64,000 nt of DNA from Indolivaga capnocytophagoides DSM 22835 (GCF_000426485.1 NZ_AUFL01000015.1:62001-126000); one strand, 5' to 3'; shown: positions 44,749 through 53,739, counted from the stretch's first letter. Translations and numbers: made by a program. Notes: generated by a model not told the origin, from the sequence alone.

Positions 44749-45984
44749 TTATTTAACTAAAGACTTGACTTCTCCATCTGCAAAACGGGTTACGATATTA
44801 TCTCCCTTTTTTACACCTGCTTTACTTTTTATTATCTTTTTACCGGATAAAGTTAGGGTATACCCCTTTTTCAGAATATTCTCAGGAGAATTATGTTCTA
44901 TATATTGCTCTTTCGATTCGAGAATATGTTTCTGATCCTGTAAAACTCTTATTGCTGCATTCTTAATCTTCTCTGATATGATATCTAGTTTATTTAGCTG
45001 ATCTTTTGTCCGGTCTTTGATTATGTACGAATACTTGGTCACCAATGTATTTAAGATTGTAGCTTCTTCAATCAATCTTTTATTTGTTTCGAAGATAATG
45101 CTGTCTTGGATATCGATTAATTCGGATGCGGATTCGTAAATATGCTTTATCAGAAATTCAGCTACAGCAGTCGGTGTTTTAGCTCTGGTATGCGCTACGA
45201 TATCGAGAACTGTGTCGTCTCGTTCGTGTCCGATACCTGTAATTATAGGCAGAGGGAATTGGGCGCAGTTAGCAGCGAGCAGATATGAGTCGAAACTACT
45301 CAGATCAGAGGTTGCACCTCCACCGCGAATAATTACGACAGCATCGAATTTATCGATGTTTTCGTATATTCTGTCTAATGCAGCAATAATAGATTGTTCG
45401 GTACGATCGCCTTGCATTATTGCCGGAAACAGCTTATTGTAGAATATAAACCCGTCTTTATTGTTAGTCAGCTGATTACAAAAATCCTCGTATCCGGCGG
45501 CTGTCGGTGAAGATATAACGGCTATCCGATTGGCTATTTTAGCCAAAGGCAGTTCTTTATTGAGGTCTAATACCCCTTCCTCTTCGAGTTGTTTGATAAT
45601 CAAAGTTCTGTTTTTAGCCTGATCACCCAAAGTATAGGAAGGATCTATATCATGTACATTAAGGCTGTATCCATATAGCTCATGAAATTCGATACTTACC
45701 TGCACCAGTACTTTAAGTCCGGATGCAAAAGCCTGTCCTGTCTCAGATTCGAAATAGGCTTTCAGCATACGGAATACATTCGACCAGATACTTCCTCTGG
45801 CCTTTGCGATTATCGTTTTGTTATTTGAGTCTTTCTCGATGAATTCGAGATAACAATGTCCATTCTGATTACTCCGGACATCGCTCATTTCGGCTCTTAT
45901 CCAGAATCTTTGACTGAAAGTATCGGCAATAACACCTCTTACCAGATTATTCAGTTCATATAATGATAGTGCAGGCAGTTCCAT
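44749..45984 (-). CDS. xseA: Exodeoxyribonuclease VII large subunit
   Basis: A 411-residue XseA. The N-terminal OB-fold nucleic-acid binding domain (RFWIRAEMSDVRSNQNGHCY) is followed by the catalytic domain with AVISSPTAAGYEDF, VVIIRGGGATSDLSSFD and ITGIGHERDDTVLDIVAH. The C-terminal coiled region binds XseB copies. Together with xseB at 34194 it makes exonuclease VII. It lies 2 bases downstream of a subtilase gene and is likely cotranscribed. Confidence 0.96.
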   Translation of the reverse strand: MELPALSLYELNNLVRGVIADTFSQRFWIRAEMSDVRSNQNGHCYLEFIEKDSNNKTIIAKARGSIWSNVFRMLKAYFESETGQAFASGLKVLVQVSIEFHELYGYSLNVHDIDPSYTLGDQAKNRTLIIKQLEEEGVLDLNKELPLAKIANRIAVISSPTAAGYEDFCNQLTNNKDGFIFYNKLFPAIMQGDRTEQSIIAALDRIYENIDKFDAVVIIRGGGATSDLSSFDSYLLAANCAQFPLPIITGIGHERDDTVLDIVAHTRAKTPTAVAEFLIKHIYESASELIDIQDSIIFETNKRLIEEATILNTLVTKYSYIIKDRTKDQLNKLDIISEKIKNAAIRVLQDQKHILESKEQYIEHNSPENILKKGYTLTLSGKKIIKSKAGVKKGDNIVTRFADGEVKSLVK

Positions 45985-45986
45985 GC

Positions 45987-47360
45987 TTATTGTAAATTAT
46001 CAGTTTGTAATTCTTTGGCCAGCAGCATCGCTTTTTCCATATCGGGAATGCCATAACCATACGAATTATTCGGCTTTTCAAATCTGTCGCATGATCGACG
46101 GATTATATCCAGTAACTGAATATTAGTCAATCGGGGATAGGCTTGCCACAAGCACGCCGCCATGCCGCACATGACAGGACCAGAGAAAGACGTTCCGCTA
46201 TTGTAAGTAACATTGCCGTCTTCACCTATTATATTGATTTTATCGCCTAAAGCTACTACATCCGGCTTAATCCGTTCGTCTGCCGTAGGACCAACCGAAC
46301 TGAAATAGGATAGGGTAGAGTCTCTGCGGACAGAACCTACGGTAAGCACATCGTCGACATCAGCCGGAGCTGAAATACTCCTCCATGTTTTAGAACCTTC
46401 ATTCCCTGCACTTATAACAACAAATATACCTTTTCGGGTTGCTATTTTTGCCGCTTTGCTGATAAAGGCTGTTTTTCCATCCAATTGAGATTGACTGTAA
46501 CTTTGAGCTAAAGCATTGAATTTAGTATATCCCAGCGATGTGTTTATGAGATCAACGCCTACGCTGTCTGCATATTCGGCTGCGGCTATCCAGTAATCTT
46601 CTTCGATGGGATATTCCGAACGTCCGTCTTCCGACTTCAGCAGCCAGTATTTTGCTTCGGGAGCTGTTCCTATATAGATGTTCGGGCGGTTTGATCCCAA
46701 TATTGATAAGACATTCAATCCGTGTGTACTGCTTTTAAGGATATTTATTCCATTGTAAACAAAATCTTTTATACCTCTTATAAACACATTGTCCAACAGT
46801 AGTATATCTTTTAAATTTTGATAACCGGCATCAATAATGGCAATATCCATCCCTTTGCCTTTATACCCCTTTTCATGGAGATATTGACCGTTCAGCATCT
46901 TTATCTGGTCGTATCCATAACCGTATTGATTTTCGGCTTTGGGTTCAGGTTCTTTTATTCGTTTCAAAGGAGAGCTTTCCATGTTTACTGTAGTATCGCT
47001 TTTCCATACGAATAAGGCGTTATCAACAAACTGCAGATTTTTTAGAATCTCCACCTGAAGGCTGTCTGTGCAATATACGCTCACTGTATTCATCCATTTG
47101 CTTTTAGCTACTATTTTGTATCCTAGATTCTCGATTTCACCGCAATAAGCAGCAGATATCGGTACGTCTGTTGTATCTATTTCTATATTCTGACGTTCTC
47201 TGCGATCCAACGCTTTCTGAGAAAGATATTTTTGAGGATTTGCAATCAGGTCTTTCGATTCAGGCTTGTCTTTTAACTGTAATCTGAATATATATCCATC
47301 TGTCGCAGAAGAATAGAATGAAATGATTGAAACTATAAAGAATATAATTGTTCTAAGCAT
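45987..47360 (-). CDS. Exported S8 (subtilisin-family) serine protease
   Basis: A 457-residue protease with a signal peptide (cleavage near SSATDG). The N-terminal propeptide-like part is followed by the peptidase domain with catalytic Asp in AIIDAGYQ (about residue 173), His in STHGLNVLSIL (about 212), and Ser in GTSFSGPVMCGMAA (about 400). The oxyanion Asn is in VISAGNEG. It probably degrades or processes envelope or extracellular proteins. No C-terminal secretion domain is seen. Confidence 0.92.
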   Translation of the reverse strand: MLRTIIFFIVSIISFYSSATDGYIFRLQLKDKPESKDLIANPQKYLSQKALDRRERQNIEIDTTDVPISAAYCGEIENLGYKIVAKSKWMNTVSVYCTDSLQVEILKNLQFVDNALFVWKSDTTVNMESSPLKRIKEPEPKAENQYGYGYDQIKMLNGQYLHEKGYKGKGMDIAIIDAGYQNLKDILLLDNVFIRGIKDFVYNGINILKSSTHGLNVLSILGSNRPNIYIGTAPEAKYWLLKSEDGRSEYPIEEDYWIAAAEYADSVGVDLINTSLGYTKFNALAQSYSQSQLDGKTAFISKAAKIATRKGIFVVISAGNEGSKTWRSISAPADVDDVLTVGSVRRDSTLSYFSSVGPTADERIKPDVVALGDKINIIGEDGNVTYNSGTSFSGPVMCGMAACLWQAYPRLTNIQLLDIIRRSCDRFEKPNNSYGYGIPDMEKAMLLAKELQTDNLQ

Positions 47361-47380
47361 TGATTGTAAGTAATAGTAAG

Positions 47381-47450
47381 TATCTTAATGATGTATAATA
47401 CAGTTAACGAGTGGACTTATTGACAAGTAAACAAAGGTCTGAGACCTTAA
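47381..47450 (+). repeat. Dispersed palindromic element, copy 13
   Basis: TATCTTAATGATGTATAATAC tail start, TTGACAAGTAAACAAA, core GGTCTGAGACC at 47436-47446 and TTA. On the minus strand it lies 23 bases past the MltF-like stop codon and runs up to the subtilase start. Confidence 0.85.
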
Positions 47451-47472
47451 AAATAATACTTTTACAGAGGAA

Positions 47473-48870
47473 TTACCCCTTACCTCCGTGTTTATTTTTA
47501 TTCTTATGCATTGATTTAAACTTGCTCCAGTTCTTTTCTACTTGTTTTACATATTTCACTACCTCCGATCCACGCAGATATCCGTTCTTGCACACTGAGT
47601 CGGTATAATATTCAGGCTTGCTTTTCAGTTCGATGTATTTCTCTACATTCCCATCCCATACATACGGGTTTGCTCCGTATTTACGGGCTAATGCCTGAGC
47701 ATCTGCAATATGTCCGTTTCCACCGTTGTATGCAGCCAGTATAAATTTGATTCGCTGTTGCGGATCGGATACCCGTTTGAAGATATCATCCAGACGGGCA
47801 ATCAATCCGGCTCCGACCTTGATGTTTATCTCGGGATTTACTAGCTGATTGCCTGTTGCGCCAAAAGAAGCAGCCGTTCGCGGCATCAATCCCATGAGTC
47901 CGATAGCTCCGGCCCATGACGATAGATTGGTCTTGAAACGAGATTCCTGATAAGCGATCGACGCCAATAAAAACCAGTCGTATCCGGCTACAGCAGAATA
48001 TTTTTTAAACAATGGATCAAAAGGAGTAATAAATCCTTTGGGAAGGTCTTTTGGTATTTCGTACTCGACATCGGGCATTTTGCTCAATTCGAAATACTTT
48101 TTCAGGATATCTTTATAGATTGGTTTACGGCTGTTTTGTGCAAACCATACATTCAGCGAATCTGCTAATTGCGGAGCATCTTTACGTACTGCCCACGATG
48201 AACGTTGCTCGAAGCTGAGGGGCAGTGATATGTCGATATTCCGGTAATAAGTCTTATTTAACTTGGCAATGTATTCATCGGCTACCGTATAATCTATTTC
48301 ATGTTGGGCAACCATGCCGATAAGGTCTTCTACGGTTATTGTGTCCTTTTCAACGTCTTTTATTATAATACCATTGCCCAGTTCCATATCAAGGTTCTGA
48401 AGCCGTTGGTGGTACTTTGTATTGTGTTTTACATATACCTCTTTGCCTATGAGCTGGGTTACATCTGTTATCATTGAATCTCTTACCCCTGTACGTTGCA
48501 CTAAAACCTGATGAGATACCTGTTCCAGTCCGCAATAAATAATAGAATCTTTAAGACTGCTCTGTACGGGTACTGCTCCTGCTATAAGGTCACCTTCCCC
48601 TTGTTCGAGCATTTCGAGCAATTTGGTCGAATTTTCCGCTACTTTTACCTTTAATTTCAGGCCATGACGATCGCAAAACTCTTTGGCCAGATCGTAATCA
48701 TATCCCATTGCTTCGTCTTTGTAGATAAAGTACGAAGTGGAGCTGCTCATCGTGATGATCGTTAATTCTCCTTTCTCTTTAATCTGCTGAAAATCGTAGG
48801 CTTGTTTTTTTTTCTCTGCGCATGCTCCGAGCATGATCAGGATAACGGCAAGGATAGGTAATTTACTCAT
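47473..48870 (-). CDS. MltF-like lytic murein transglycosylase with solute-binding domain
   Basis: A 465-residue lipoprotein (lipobox MLGAC at 13-17). The N-terminal domain, about residues 35-260, is a periplasmic solute-binding type 3 fold (DFQQIKEKGELTIIT, YDYDLAKEFCDRHG). The C-terminal SLT domain has catalytic Glu in SIAYQESRFKTNLSS followed by GAIGLMGLMPRTAASFG and AYNGGNGHI. This is the MltF architecture, in which muropeptide binding regulates murein cleavage. Both the start and the stop are flanked by palindromic element cores. Confidence 0.93.
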   Translation of the reverse strand: MSKLPILAVILIMLGACAEKKKQAYDFQQIKEKGELTIITMSSSTSYFIYKDEAMGYDYDLAKEFCDRHGLKLKVKVAENSTKLLEMLEQGEGDLIAGAVPVQSSLKDSIIYCGLEQVSHQVLVQRTGVRDSMITDVTQLIGKEVYVKHNTKYHQRLQNLDMELGNGIIIKDVEKDTITVEDLIGMVAQHEIDYTVADEYIAKLNKTYYRNIDISLPLSFEQRSSWAVRKDAPQLADSLNVWFAQNSRKPIYKDILKKYFELSKMPDVEYEIPKDLPKGFITPFDPLFKKYSAVAGYDWFLLASIAYQESRFKTNLSSWAGAIGLMGLMPRTAASFGATGNQLVNPEINIKVGAGLIARLDDIFKRVSDPQQRIKFILAAYNGGNGHIADAQALARKYGANPYVWDGNVEKYIELKSKPEYYTDSVCKNGYLRGSEVVKYVKQVEKNWSKFKSMHKNKNKHGGKG

Positions 48871-48883
48871 ATGTCGTTTTATT

Positions 48884-48900
48884 AAGGTCGCAGACCTATT
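48884..48900 (-). repeat. Dispersed palindromic element, copy 14 (core only)
   Basis: Core GGTCGCAGACC at 48886-48896, 15 bases upstream of the MltF-like start codon on the minus strand. With copy 13 it brackets the gene. Confidence 0.75.
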
Positions 48901-48912
48901 TTATAGCAAATA

Positions 48913-48958
48913 TAAAAAAAATCTCTACTGTTACTTCATTCTGTAACAGTAGAGATTC
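48913..48958 (-). terminator. Terminator after trhO
   Basis: AATCTCTACTGTTAC (48920-48934) and its complement at 48943-48957 form a perfect 15-base-pair stem; an A-run at 48913-48920 gives a U-run on the minus strand. It lies 20 bases past the trhO stop. Confidence 0.85.
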
Positions 48959-48977
48959 TATTAAATACCAGGTCTCT

Positions 48978-50018
48978 CTATTTGGATATGATAAGTTTAT
49001 CCGATTTTCCCTTTTGGTATATCATTGTATCGTTGCGCTTTCCTTTCCTCAGTTTCTTTTGTATGTCGGTCGGGAGCATTACAATATCCTTACACTCATT
49101 GCTGCAGCATCCGTGCATTTTTTTTGCACATTCGGGGCATTGTATAAATAGCAGATGGCATGCTTCGTTCGCACAATTGGTATGTGTATCACAAGGTTTG
49201 CCGCACTGATGGCAGTGTGCAATGACATCGTCGGTAATACGTTCACCTAAGCGGTTGTCAAATACAAAGTTTTTTCCGATAAATTTACTTTGCAGATCTT
49301 CGGCTTTTACCTGTCGCGTGTATTCTATAATTCCTCCTTCGAGTTGATATACATTTTTAAATCCCTGATGCTTGAAATAAGCACTGGCTTTTTCGCAGCG
49401 GATACCACCCGTGCAGTACATCAATAGGTTTTTGTCTTCTTTATGGTCTTTCAGCATGTCGTGGATAATGGGCAGTGATTCTCTGAATGTCGTTACATCA
49501 GGAGTAACAGCACCTTCGAAATGTCCTATCTCGCTTTCGTAATGATTACGCATATCCAAAACGATAGTGTCGGGATCTTCCATCAACTTATTAAATTCAT
49601 TAGCCTTAAGATGTGTGCCGATGGCTGTAACATCGAAAGTTTCATCATTGAGACCGTCAGCTAATATCTTCTCGCGAATTTTGATTGTCAGTTTCAAAAA
49701 AGACTTATTGTCTTGCTCTACTGCTATATTCAGTCTGATATCCCTCATGAATGGGTAAGTGTCGAGATAATTTTTGAATGCAGATAAATTTTCGGCAGGA
49801 AGAGAAAGCTGTGCGTTTATACCCTCATGGGCAACGTATATCCGTCCTAACACATCCAGACTATTCCAGTTAAGAAACAGGTCGTCTCTGAAAATTTTGG
49901 GATCTTCGATATGTGCATATGCATAAAAAGAGAGCGTAAGTCTTTTTTTGCCGGCTTCATCTATCAGTTTTGCCCTTTCGTCGGCACTCATTACATTGTA
50001 CAGTTGCATATTATACAA
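48978..50018 (-). CDS. trhO: tRNA uridine(34) hydroxylase TrhO (rhodanese-like)
   Basis: A 346-residue TrhO (YceA). The N-terminal part includes RIYVAHEGINAQLSLP, followed by a rhodanese domain with the active-site cysteine in LMYCTGGIRCEKASAY. The C-terminal cysteine-rich part (CHQCGKPCDTHTNC and CPECAKKMHGCCSNEC) probably binds zinc. TrhO makes 5-hydroxyuridine at tRNA position 34 with oxygen. A palindromic element core lies 4 bases upstream of the start codon. Met 4 is an alternative start. Confidence 0.94.
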   Translation of the reverse strand: MYNMQLYNVMSADERAKLIDEAGKKRLTLSFYAYAHIEDPKIFRDDLFLNWNSLDVLGRIYVAHEGINAQLSLPAENLSAFKNYLDTYPFMRDIRLNIAVEQDNKSFLKLTIKIREKILADGLNDETFDVTAIGTHLKANEFNKLMEDPDTIVLDMRNHYESEIGHFEGAVTPDVTTFRESLPIIHDMLKDHKEDKNLLMYCTGGIRCEKASAYFKHQGFKNVYQLEGGIIEYTRQVKAEDLQSKFIGKNFVFDNRLGERITDDVIAHCHQCGKPCDTHTNCANEACHLLFIQCPECAKKMHGCCSNECKDIVMLPTDIQKKLRKGKRNDTMIYQKGKSDKLIISK

Positions 50019-50020
50019 TT

Positions 50021-50050
50021 TAGGTCTCAGACCTATTTTATTATTTTGAT
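50021..50050 (-). repeat. Dispersed palindromic element, copy 15
   Basis: Core GGTCTCAGACC at 50023-50033, four bases upstream of trhO on the minus strand. A short tail TATTTTATTATTTTGATAA follows. Confidence 0.8.
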
Positions 50051-50139
50051 AAATTAAATAATTAAAGGGAACCGTATTCCCGTAACAAAGAAAGGATAAA
50101 AAGATTGTATATACCTGTCTATCAGTTATTGAAATTTTT

Positions 50140-50147
50140 TATATTTG
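50140..50147 (+). promoter_or_regulatory. Candidate -7 box for the lipoprotein gene at 50182
   Basis: TATATTTG, 34 bases before the ATG. Confidence 0.5.
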
Positions 50148-50181
50148 CAGTTAATTCCAATCCATAAACACTCTCGATATT

Positions 50182-51045
50182 ATGAAAAAACTAATCATAG
50201 CCTTTACTATTCCGATGTTATTCTTCTCATGTTCGGAAGATAATATTACAGGTACAAATGAAGAAGAGGAAAATAACGGTAATGAAACCGAAACAATTGT
50301 TCCATTATCACTTACGGTCTCAACACAGGAGGGCAAAATGTTCGAAAACATACAGTTTACAATTGACTTTCAGCAAGAAACTTCTATGTATGATCTAGTA
50401 CAGTCTTATGACTCTCTCGTATGGAATGTACCCGAAGTGGACGGGAGGAAGAAAATATTTGAACAGAATTCTAATAATACACATTTGACTTCGTCGTGGG
50501 GAAACTGCTTTTACTATAAAGGTAAATACCAGTCGATATTGATTGGATATAAGGATAATAAGGTAGTTTTGGCTGATACAACAATAGTTAATGTAGATAT
50601 CAATAAAAAGTACGACTTTCTCAATATAAAATGGGATGATTTTAAAGAGATATTTGGAACACAGATTATAAATAATGTATTTGATTCGGAGTTTTATTTG
50701 GGAGTTGCTCGAACAGTTAAAAGTGATACATTGTGTGCAAATATCTATTTTTATCCTGAGGATAAGATTGCTAAAGACGATAAACTTTTGAGCAAATATA
50801 CAGACCAACGTCAGGAGAAAAATATAATCGATTATATTTCTGAATTGTATGGAAAACCGGCATTGTCTTATATCGATAATAACGAGCGACTTGCAGTTGT
50901 CTGCAAAGAGAAATTCCGTGTTAAATACGATTCGGATGTTCCCAGATACTTATGGATAGTTGGTAAAACAAATGTAGTATTGCTGTACCGTCAGGATGCC
51001 ATTTATGTTGATAAGTATTACCTGCACGCCGAACCTGTAAAATAA
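50182..51045 (+). CDS. Lipoprotein of unknown function
   Basis: A 287-residue protein with a clear lipoprotein signal: MKKLIIAFTIPMLFFSC, cysteine at residue 17. A Glu/Asn-rich linker (TNEEEENNGNETE) follows, suggesting surface exposure, then a soluble body with several aromatic beta strands (FLNIKWDDFKEIFG, YLWIVGKTNVVLLY). No enzyme motif or known family was recognised. It is transcribed alone from its own promoter between two minus-strand genes. Confidence 0.7.
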   Translation: MKKLIIAFTIPMLFFSCSEDNITGTNEEEENNGNETETIVPLSLTVSTQEGKMFENIQFTIDFQQETSMYDLVQSYDSLVWNVPEVDGRKKIFEQNSNNTHLTSSWGNCFYYKGKYQSILIGYKDNKVVLADTTIVNVDINKKYDFLNIKWDDFKEIFGTQIINNVFDSEFYLGVARTVKSDTLCANIYFYPEDKIAKDDKLLSKYTDQRQEKNIIDYISELYGKPALSYIDNNERLAVVCKEKFRVKYDSDVPRYLWIVGKTNVVLLYRQDAIYVDKYYLHAEPVK

Positions 51046-51063
51046 CAGGCTCTGTAAATTATT

Positions 51064-51089
51064 AATTAATAAAAAGGTCTGATACCTTA
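51064..51089 (+). repeat. Dispersed palindromic element, copy 16
   Basis: TTAATTAATAAAAA then core GGTCTGATACC at 51076-51086 and TTA, which is the stop codon of the ABC exporter gene on the minus strand. Confidence 0.78.
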
Positions 51090-52940
51090 GAAATTCTGCA
51101 TATCACACAATTTACGGTAATATCCGTTCAGATCGTATAATTCGTCGTGTTCACCTCTTTCTACAATACGCCCTTCGTGCATCACGCAAATTTCGTCAGC
51201 ACTTTTTATTGTCGATAAACGGTGAGCAATAACAATAGTAGTACGGTTACGCATCAGGTTCTCGAGAGCTTCCTGTACTAATCGTTCTGATTCGGTATCG
51301 AGAGCAGATGTCGCTTCATCGAGAATCAGTATCTGAGGATTTTTCAGTACGGCACGGGCTATGCTCAACCGTTGGCGTTGCCCTCCCGACAGTTTGCCTC
51401 CCCTGTCTCCGATATTAGTATCATACCCGTTTTCGGTTGCTGCGATAAAATCATGTGCATTGGCTACCTTGGCAGCTTCTTCCACTTCTTCCATAGTCGG
51501 GTTTTCAACTCCGAAAGCTATGTTGTTGAAGAATGTATCATTGAATAAGATGGCTTCCTGATTTACATTGCCCATCAGTCCTCGTAAATCCATAATGCGT
51601 GCATTACGGATATCCGTTCCGTCGATGGTTATCTGACCTTCGTTGACATCATAAAAACGGGGGAGAAGATCAACCATTGTTGATTTTCCCGAACCTGACT
51701 GACCTACCAGAGCAATCGTTTTTCCTTTGGGGATAGTCAGATTGATATCTTGGAGTACCCAGTTGTTTTTGTACTTAAACCAAACGTTTTTGTATTCTAT
51801 ACTCGAATTAAAGGATAATTTAACCGGATTTTCGGGGTCATTAATATCGCTTTTTGCATCAAGTATCTTATCGATTCGTTCCATAGATGCCAACCCTTTC
51901 TGGATAGCATAGGCCGATTTCGAGAATTCTTTCGCCGGATTGATTATACTGTAAAACATAACCAGATAAAACATAAAGCTCGAAGCCGTAATAGACGCAT
52001 CGTTACCAAGAATAAGAGTTCCTCCGTACCACAATACCACAGCTATAGTAGCGGTTCCCAGAAATTCGCTCATAGGATGTGCAAGCTGCTGACGACGGGC
52101 TATTTTGTTTGACATTTTGCGAAGCTCGTTCCCTCCGTTATAAAAACGATCTGAAACTTTCTGCTCGGCATTGAATGCTTTTATGATGCGCAATCCGCTT
52201 AGGGTTTCTTCGATCTGAGCCATCAATTCGCCCCATTTATTCTGGGCTTCGGTCGATCTGCGTTTAAGTGTTTTGCTAACCCTCCCCATGACAAATCCCG
52301 ACAGAGGAAGGAGAATCAATACAAAAATGGTCAGCTGCCAGCTCACAACGAGCATAGTGGTGAAGTAAACCAGAATAAGTATCGGATTTTTGAATAGCAT
52401 ATCGAGAGAACTCATTATTGAGTTTTCGACCTCTCCTACATCTCCTGTCATACGGGCTATAATATCTCCTTTGCGTTCTTCGGAGAAGAATGACAGAGGT
52501 AATGCCAGTATTTTATCATTGATCTGGTTTCGGATATCCCTCACAACACCAGTGCGGATAGGAATCAGGTAATATGAACTCAGGTAATAAACTCCCGTTT
52601 TGATAAAAGTAAGTATAACTAAAGCCACAGATAGCCAAAATAAGACAGTAGATGCTCCGTATTGATCGATAAAATGAGCTGAATAATAGTAGAAGTTATT
52701 TTTTAGAACCGATCCTATACTTTCCATTTTCTGCATGAAGGTCACGGCATCTGCGTTGATCCACGGCATATAATGATACACTTCGTCGTCGAGTTTGAAT
52801 AAAATATTCAGAATAGGAATAATAAGACTGAATGAAACTACATTCATCAAAGCTGATAGTATATTGAATACAAAGCTGAGGATCAGCTGCTTATTGTAGG
52901 GGGGGACGAACCGCCTTAAAACTTTTATAAATTCTTTCAT
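51087..52940 (-). CDS. ABC exporter, MsbA-like (fused membrane and ATPase domains)
   Basis: A 617-residue half-transporter. The N-terminal membrane domain (about 20-320, six segments) is type IV exporter fold. The ATPase domain carries Walker A GQSGSGKSTMVDLL (about 405), signature LSGGQRQRLSIARA, Walker B ILILDEATSALD and the H-loop IVIAHRLSTI. Such proteins flip lipid A or export lipids, peptides or drugs; lipid A export (MsbA role) is plausible but not proven. Palindromic element cores flank the gene at both the start (14 bases upstream) and the stop codon. Confidence 0.92.
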   Translation of the reverse strand: MKEFIKVLRRFVPPYNKQLILSFVFNILSALMNVVSFSLIIPILNILFKLDDEVYHYMPWINADAVTFMQKMESIGSVLKNNFYYYSAHFIDQYGASTVLFWLSVALVILTFIKTGVYYLSSYYLIPIRTGVVRDIRNQINDKILALPLSFFSEERKGDIIARMTGDVGEVENSIMSSLDMLFKNPILILVYFTTMLVVSWQLTIFVLILLPLSGFVMGRVSKTLKRRSTEAQNKWGELMAQIEETLSGLRIIKAFNAEQKVSDRFYNGGNELRKMSNKIARRQQLAHPMSEFLGTATIAVVLWYGGTLILGNDASITASSFMFYLVMFYSIINPAKEFSKSAYAIQKGLASMERIDKILDAKSDINDPENPVKLSFNSSIEYKNVWFKYKNNWVLQDINLTIPKGKTIALVGQSGSGKSTMVDLLPRFYDVNEGQITIDGTDIRNARIMDLRGLMGNVNQEAILFNDTFFNNIAFGVENPTMEEVEEAAKVANAHDFIAATENGYDTNIGDRGGKLSGGQRQRLSIARAVLKNPQILILDEATSALDTESERLVQEALENLMRNRTTIVIAHRLSTIKSADEICVMHEGRIVERGEHDELYDLNGYYRKLCDMQNF

Positions 52941-52954
52941 CTGGTTACTTGTCT

Positions 52955-53036
52955 GGTCGTAGACCTATTTATTACTTTGGCAAGTATAACAATATAAACT
53001 TGTTAAGTCTTGAAAATATATCATTAAATGCTTTCA
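52955..53036 (-). repeat. Dispersed palindromic element, copy 17
   Basis: Core GGTCGTAGACC at 52955-52965, TTTGGCAAGTATAAC, a hairpin with arms TAACAA (52987) and TTGTTA (53000), and ATATATCATTAAATGCTTTC. The arms differ from copy 1 (TAACAG/CTGTTA) at both paired positions. No gene was recognised in 53037-53219. Confidence 0.87.
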
Positions 53037-53219
53037 TTTCTTTAATATGAAACTAATGCCTTCGCAAAAACGAAAGCGCAAGTTAGTGATAAATATTGTT
53101 TAACGAAAGCCGGTGTATTTTGATCAGATATAAGGGTGGTAATAAATTTTTATTTTAACATTTGTTTGCGAAAAGTTGATTTATGGACTACAGATATAAG
53201 CCCTGCCATGTGTAGGACT

Positions 53220-53324
53220 CTACTTTAACCAAATCAGTGCATCTGACAGTTTCTCTACATTTTCGGTTGATTCTTTCACTCCGTTAATTTCTATAACGAA
53301 TCTTTTTTTCTTCTTTTCTTCCAT
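53220..53324 (-). CDS. 34-residue small lysine-rich protein
   Basis: ATG at 53324 opens a 34-codon frame ending in TAG at 53220. The peptide starts MEEKKKKRFVIEINGV and ends LSDALIWLK. It starts 38 bases past the stop of the 84-residue membrane protein gene on the same strand. Its beta-turn-like FVIEINGVKES and amphipathic C-terminal helix look coding and the composition is unlike the spacer. No family is recognised. A chance frame remains possible. Confidence 0.5.
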   Translation of the reverse strand: MEEKKKKRFVIEINGVKESTENVEKLSDALIWLK

Positions 53325-53362
53325 CGTTTTTAAGTATAGATAAAAAGAAAAAAATCTAATGG

Positions 53363-53617
53363 CTATTTGTCGAAGTTTTTAGATATTGTAACAGGTATCG
53401 CTGTGTATTCGTAATAATCAGATAGACTTCTTCCATCTATATGCGTAATATTCACATCCACAGGCGCACTTTGTATCGCATTTGGCATAGGAGCAGCAGC
53501 TGTTGCCGTAGTATCAGCTTTGGCGGTGGGTATAATATTTACTTCTTTAAAGAAATTAAGAGCTAGGAAAATAGCAATCACCGTCAGTACAATTTTAGTG
53601 TAGATATCCGTTTTCAT
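53363..53617 (-). CDS. Small single-pass membrane-anchored protein
   Basis: An 84-residue protein with one N-terminal hydrophobic segment (IVLTVIAIFLALNFF, residues 9-23) serving as anchor or signal, then an Ala/Thr/Pro-rich stretch (KADTTATAAAPMPNA) and a short soluble end. No family is recognised. It is the first gene of a two-gene unit with the 34-residue protein and has its own -7 box. An envelope location is inferred. Confidence 0.6.
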   Translation of the reverse strand: MKTDIYTKIVLTVIAIFLALNFFKEVNIIPTAKADTTATAAAPMPNAIQSAPVDVNITHIDGRSLSDYYEYTAIPVTISKNFDK

Positions 53618-53645
53618 AATTCATGAGTGTTAATTGGTTTATCTA

Positions 53646-53653
53646 CAAATATA
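53646..53653 (-). promoter_or_regulatory. Candidate -7 box for the 84-residue protein gene
   Basis: The minus strand reads TATATTTG, 28 bases upstream of the start at 53617. Confidence 0.5.
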
Positions 53654-53722
53654 GTCTTTTGTTTTATTCTGGGATTAGAAACTTATTTACCTTTGTGCTT
53701 AGTTATAGCTAATTATTACTCT

Positions 53723-53730
53723 TATATTTG
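53723..53730 (+). promoter_or_regulatory. Candidate -7 box for the GSCFA-murF-alr unit
   Basis: TATATTTG, 33 bases before the ATG at 53764. If this promoter is used, the transcript begins just upstream of palindromic element copy 18, so the core lies in the 5' leader. Confidence 0.5.
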
Positions 53731-53739
53731 GGTGGTAAT

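Noticed and set aside
53047-53103. 18-residue basic frame (MKLMPSQKRKRKLVINIV)
   Set aside because: Too short to judge, and the DNA forms an imperfect inverted repeat that explains its composition as well as coding would.
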